Shown piece after piece: positions 9,211 through 11,567 of a stretch of DNA of 11,567 nucleotides (position 1 is its first letter; every line of letters starts with the position of its first letter). The DNA is from Cudoniella acicularis (lineage: Eukaryota > Ascomycota > Leotiomycetes > Helotiales > Helotiaceae), in NCBI GenBank assembly GCA_013054445.1, contig JAAMPI010001672.1, forward strand, positions 1-11,567. The letters are read 5' to 3'. The notes beneath the pieces were generated by a model. The model was not told the DNA's origin and made no database searches. It saw only the letters and a list, made by a program, of their open reading frames with translations. The translations under genes and the position numbers were made by a program.

Positions 9211-9430
9211 TGGTAAAAATTCTTATTTTATACTTGGTACCCCGTTTGCTCTCATTAAGAATTAGGTTTTGAGTCTCTCTTTCGGTATCTGTGTCGCTAA
9301 TACAGGTAGATTCTTTCCGTTTATGGTAGAGGCCACCTCTTTCCATTTCTGCTCAACTTGTGTCTTAACCACTCAACCACTCAACGACTTAAACATTACA
9401 CACATACATAACTACACAACCACTCCAATT
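9211..9430. promoter_or_regulatory. Divergent promoter region between small gene and hydrolase
   Basis: 220 nt separate the minus-strand candidate start (9210) and the plus-strand hydrolase ATG (9431). TATTTTATA near 9224-9232 reads TATAAAATA toward the small gene. On the hydrolase side there is a CA-rich stretch (CACACATACATAAC near 9399-9412) just before the ATG, typical of fungal leaders. No specific operator is recognised. Confidence 0.4.
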
Positions 9431-11492
9431 ATGCTTTTCTCAAAATCCCTCCAAGCATCGTTTCTTGTTCCTCACTGGCATCGCTCAATCATTATCAACA
9501 TTTCACTCCCGCAACTTTATCAATGAAGTCGATGCTGAGACTTTCAATAAGGTCTGTCGATTTCAACATGAGGAACTGTTCCTCAGTCACTAAGGCATCG
9601 ACTTCAGATCACTTAGTCGACTAATCTTAACTGGTCCCCATGCGACGACGGCCAAAAGTGCGCTGTCCTCGACGTAAGTTCAACCCGCATCACTGTCGTC
9701 ATGTCGGAAGTATTCGCTTGAATTTAGGTCTTGGGCTAATTGTGTCCTGGTAGGTTCCTCTGTACTATGACCATCCTAATGGCACCCGCGCTCGCGTACC
9801 TCTGACCAAATACCCGGCTTCAACGAAACCGTACCTGGGGATGGTCCTGTACAATCCCAGTGGACCAGGCGAATCCGCGATCTCGAGGCTCGATTGTTGG
9901 GCCTCCCGACTGATGCCAATTATTGGTTCGAACTATGATCTGGTAACTTGGGAGCCCCGTGGCATAGAGTTTAGCACACCCAATACGAACTGCACATTGC
10001 AACCAAATTCAACCGCTTATTTGATTCCACGGACTGAGCGTCGATGGGAGAAGATTACGGGATCTGCAGGGTCGTTCACGAGTTTGCGGAACTTTTATGA
10101 CTTCGCACAAAAGCAAGGACAGTATTGCGAAGAGCGCACTGGTGGACCTAACAATGCAGGGCAATATATGAGCACTGGAGTTGTGGTAAAAGATATGTTA
10201 ACGATCCTCGATGCCTATGCAGCTCACCCTGATTCAAAAAATGTAGATGAGCCAAATCTCCTCAACTACTAGGGCTTCAGCTACGGAACCATCATTGGCC
10301 AGACTTTTGTGATGATGGCTTCAGACAGGGTACGACGCGTCATTCTCGATGGGGCTGTGGATGCGGATGACTATTACAGCAGTGTCTATCTTTCGAACCC
10401 CCGGGATACCGATGCAGAATTCTCTTCTTTCTTCGTTTACTGCCATCTTGCTGGTCCTGAACACTGTGATTTCTACACTGGAACATTGGCGTATAATATC
10501 TTTACTCGTTTCGAACGTTTGCTTGCGCGACTTGACACGCAAACGTCTGCAATCCAAGGATGGGCCAACGCCAGTGCAATTGCAACAGTTTTGTCTGCAA
10601 TACGGGCTGAAGCCTTTATCAGCTCGTACAGCCCAAGAAAGGAATGGACAGCGCTTGCGAATATCCTAGTGTCCTTTGAAAAGCGAGCCCAGGATCTCAA
10701 AACAAAAGCATTGGCAGTGCCAAATGATCCCCAAGTAGCGTCAGTTGCAACTAGCAGGGAGTGGCGAGCAGCGGTATTTTGCACTAATACTGCGGGGACA
10801 TTGTATGGTCAAACTCTCGAGCAAATGAGCCCAATTGCGTTAGCCCAAGAGCAACAGAGTTATGTTGGAGGTGAGGTTTTCAATGACCTCAGAGTTGATT
10901 GCGCAGGGTGGCCAATCAAGGGCATGGGCACATACAGAGGTAAGTTTGTCAGAAGGTGTGAGATTTCTTCGAACACCGGCTCACAAACCTCAGGGTCTTT
11001 CGGCGGCCCAGCGAAGAACCCTATCTTGTTTGCCAGCTCAACCCGTGATCCAGTCACTCCGCAAAAGAAGTACCTCGCCCATTCTTAACACAAACTCCTT
11101 GGTCTCGTTGTGCTGACCCAAAAATAGCTGCCTGAAAGCCGCCTGCATCTTTGAAGGCGCTCAGTGCTTAATCGCTGACGGTGTAGGCGTACGTTGCTAT
11201 CTCTTCACCTTTTCACCCCATTACCTGGCTAGTAAGCTAACGCATCAATCAGCACATAACCCAATCCCTCTTCAATAAATGTACCAACGCAAAAATCAAT
11301 GCTTACTTCCAAACTGGTCAACTTCCAGGGAAGGATTCTTTTTGTCCTCAAGAGGCCGGGTCATGGGGCGTTATGATTCCTGGTAATATGACTGTTGATG
11401 AGTATGCGGATTACGATGCTATCAAGGCGAAGTTTGCGTTGAGTAATGCTACTACTGCTAGTTTAGCTTCTGCCGCTACTTCTACCTTATGA
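9431..11492 (+). pseudogene. Secreted TAP-like alpha/beta hydrolase (S33-type peptidase), interrupted
   Basis: Exons are 9431-9551, 9617-9673, 9754-10939, 10994-11069, 11128-11188 and 11253-11492; introns are 65, 80, 54, 58 and 64 nt. The last four have clean GTAAGT, GTAAGT, GTACCT and GTACGT donors, with branch sites such as GCTAAT (9735), GCTGAC (11112-11117) and GCTAAC (11236-11241). The intact product would be about 579 positions, normal for fungal tripeptidyl-aminopeptidase-like hydrolases, which trim peptides outside the cell. An oxyanion-type NPSGPGES motif precedes the nucleophile elbow GFSYG (Ser235). Asp473 sits in STRDPVTP and His501 in DGVGH. The C-terminal TAP-like region holds AYFQTGQLPG. 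Two lesions are seen: TAG at 10270-10272 (codon 232), where the family has Trp in YWGFSYG, and one apparent extra base near 9461-9471 that splits the signal peptide (MLFSKSLQASFL, then FLTGIAQS in the next frame). Intron 1 has a poor GTCTGT donor and two AG acceptors, 9607 and 9616; only the second avoids an in-frame TAG. Confidence 0.85.
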
Positions 11493-11567
11493 TCATTGAT
11501 CACTAGGTGGCATGGCATATATGTTTTCTCGGAGTAAGGAGCTAGGAGGAGCCAGGGGGGTGAAACA

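Noticed and set aside
10243..10272. Intron ending at the TAG before GFSYG, which would rescue the hydrolase
   Set aside because: The nearest GT donor (GTAGAT at 10243) would make only a 30-nt intron, and the codons just before TAG (LLNY) match the conserved coding sequence.
11070..11127. TAA and other stops after DPVTP, looking like a third lesion in the hydrolase
   Set aside because: A 58-nt intron (GTACCT donor, GCTGAC branch, AATAG acceptor) removes them and joins QK-N-CLKAACIFEG in frame, leading to the catalytic DGVGH.

Overview
The window looks like nuclear DNA of a filamentous ascomycete (Pezizomycotina; Leotiomycetes-like is only an impression). The evidence is short introns of 50-99 nt with GTAAGT/GTACGT-type donors, CTAAC/CTGAC-like branch sites and CAG/TAG acceptors, genes on both strands without operons, and recognisable fungal families. 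There are no bacterial signatures, CRISPR arrays, tRNA/rRNA genes or evident transposons. All exon joins below were worked out by hand from splice signals and reading frame.

Layout. (1) 72-439, plus: possible 3' end of a surface-protein gene cut by the window edge (weak). (2) 934-3507, minus: a cytochrome b561-type membrane protein of 836 aa with a very long basic, disordered tail; a 5' exon and a 63-nt intron lie upstream of the large open frame. (3) 3508-5419: a long gene-poor stretch with a C-rich tract and, near the next gene, three CACGTG boxes. (4) 5947-8294, plus: a 765-aa FHA / coiled-coil / tail-anchored protein, the SLMAP/PRO45/HAM-4 subunit of the STRIPAK complex; its probable leader holds an intron and two upstream ORFs, the second ending in an ATGA overlap with the main start. 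(5) 8894-9210, minus: a candidate 50-aa, three-exon small gene that I do not recognise, divergent from (6). (6) 9431-11492, plus: a secreted tripeptidyl-aminopeptidase-like alpha/beta hydrolase (peptidase family S33 type) with six exons and an intact Ser/Asp/His triad, but interrupted by TAG just before the nucleophile elbow and by an apparent one-base frameshift in the signal peptide; it is best called a recent pseudogene or defective allele.

The genes do not form an obvious pathway or cluster. I see no convincing new multi-gene system. The most useful observations are the corrected gene models, the recent inactivation of the hydrolase, the upstream-ORF arrangement before the STRIPAK gene, and the candidate spliced small gene.
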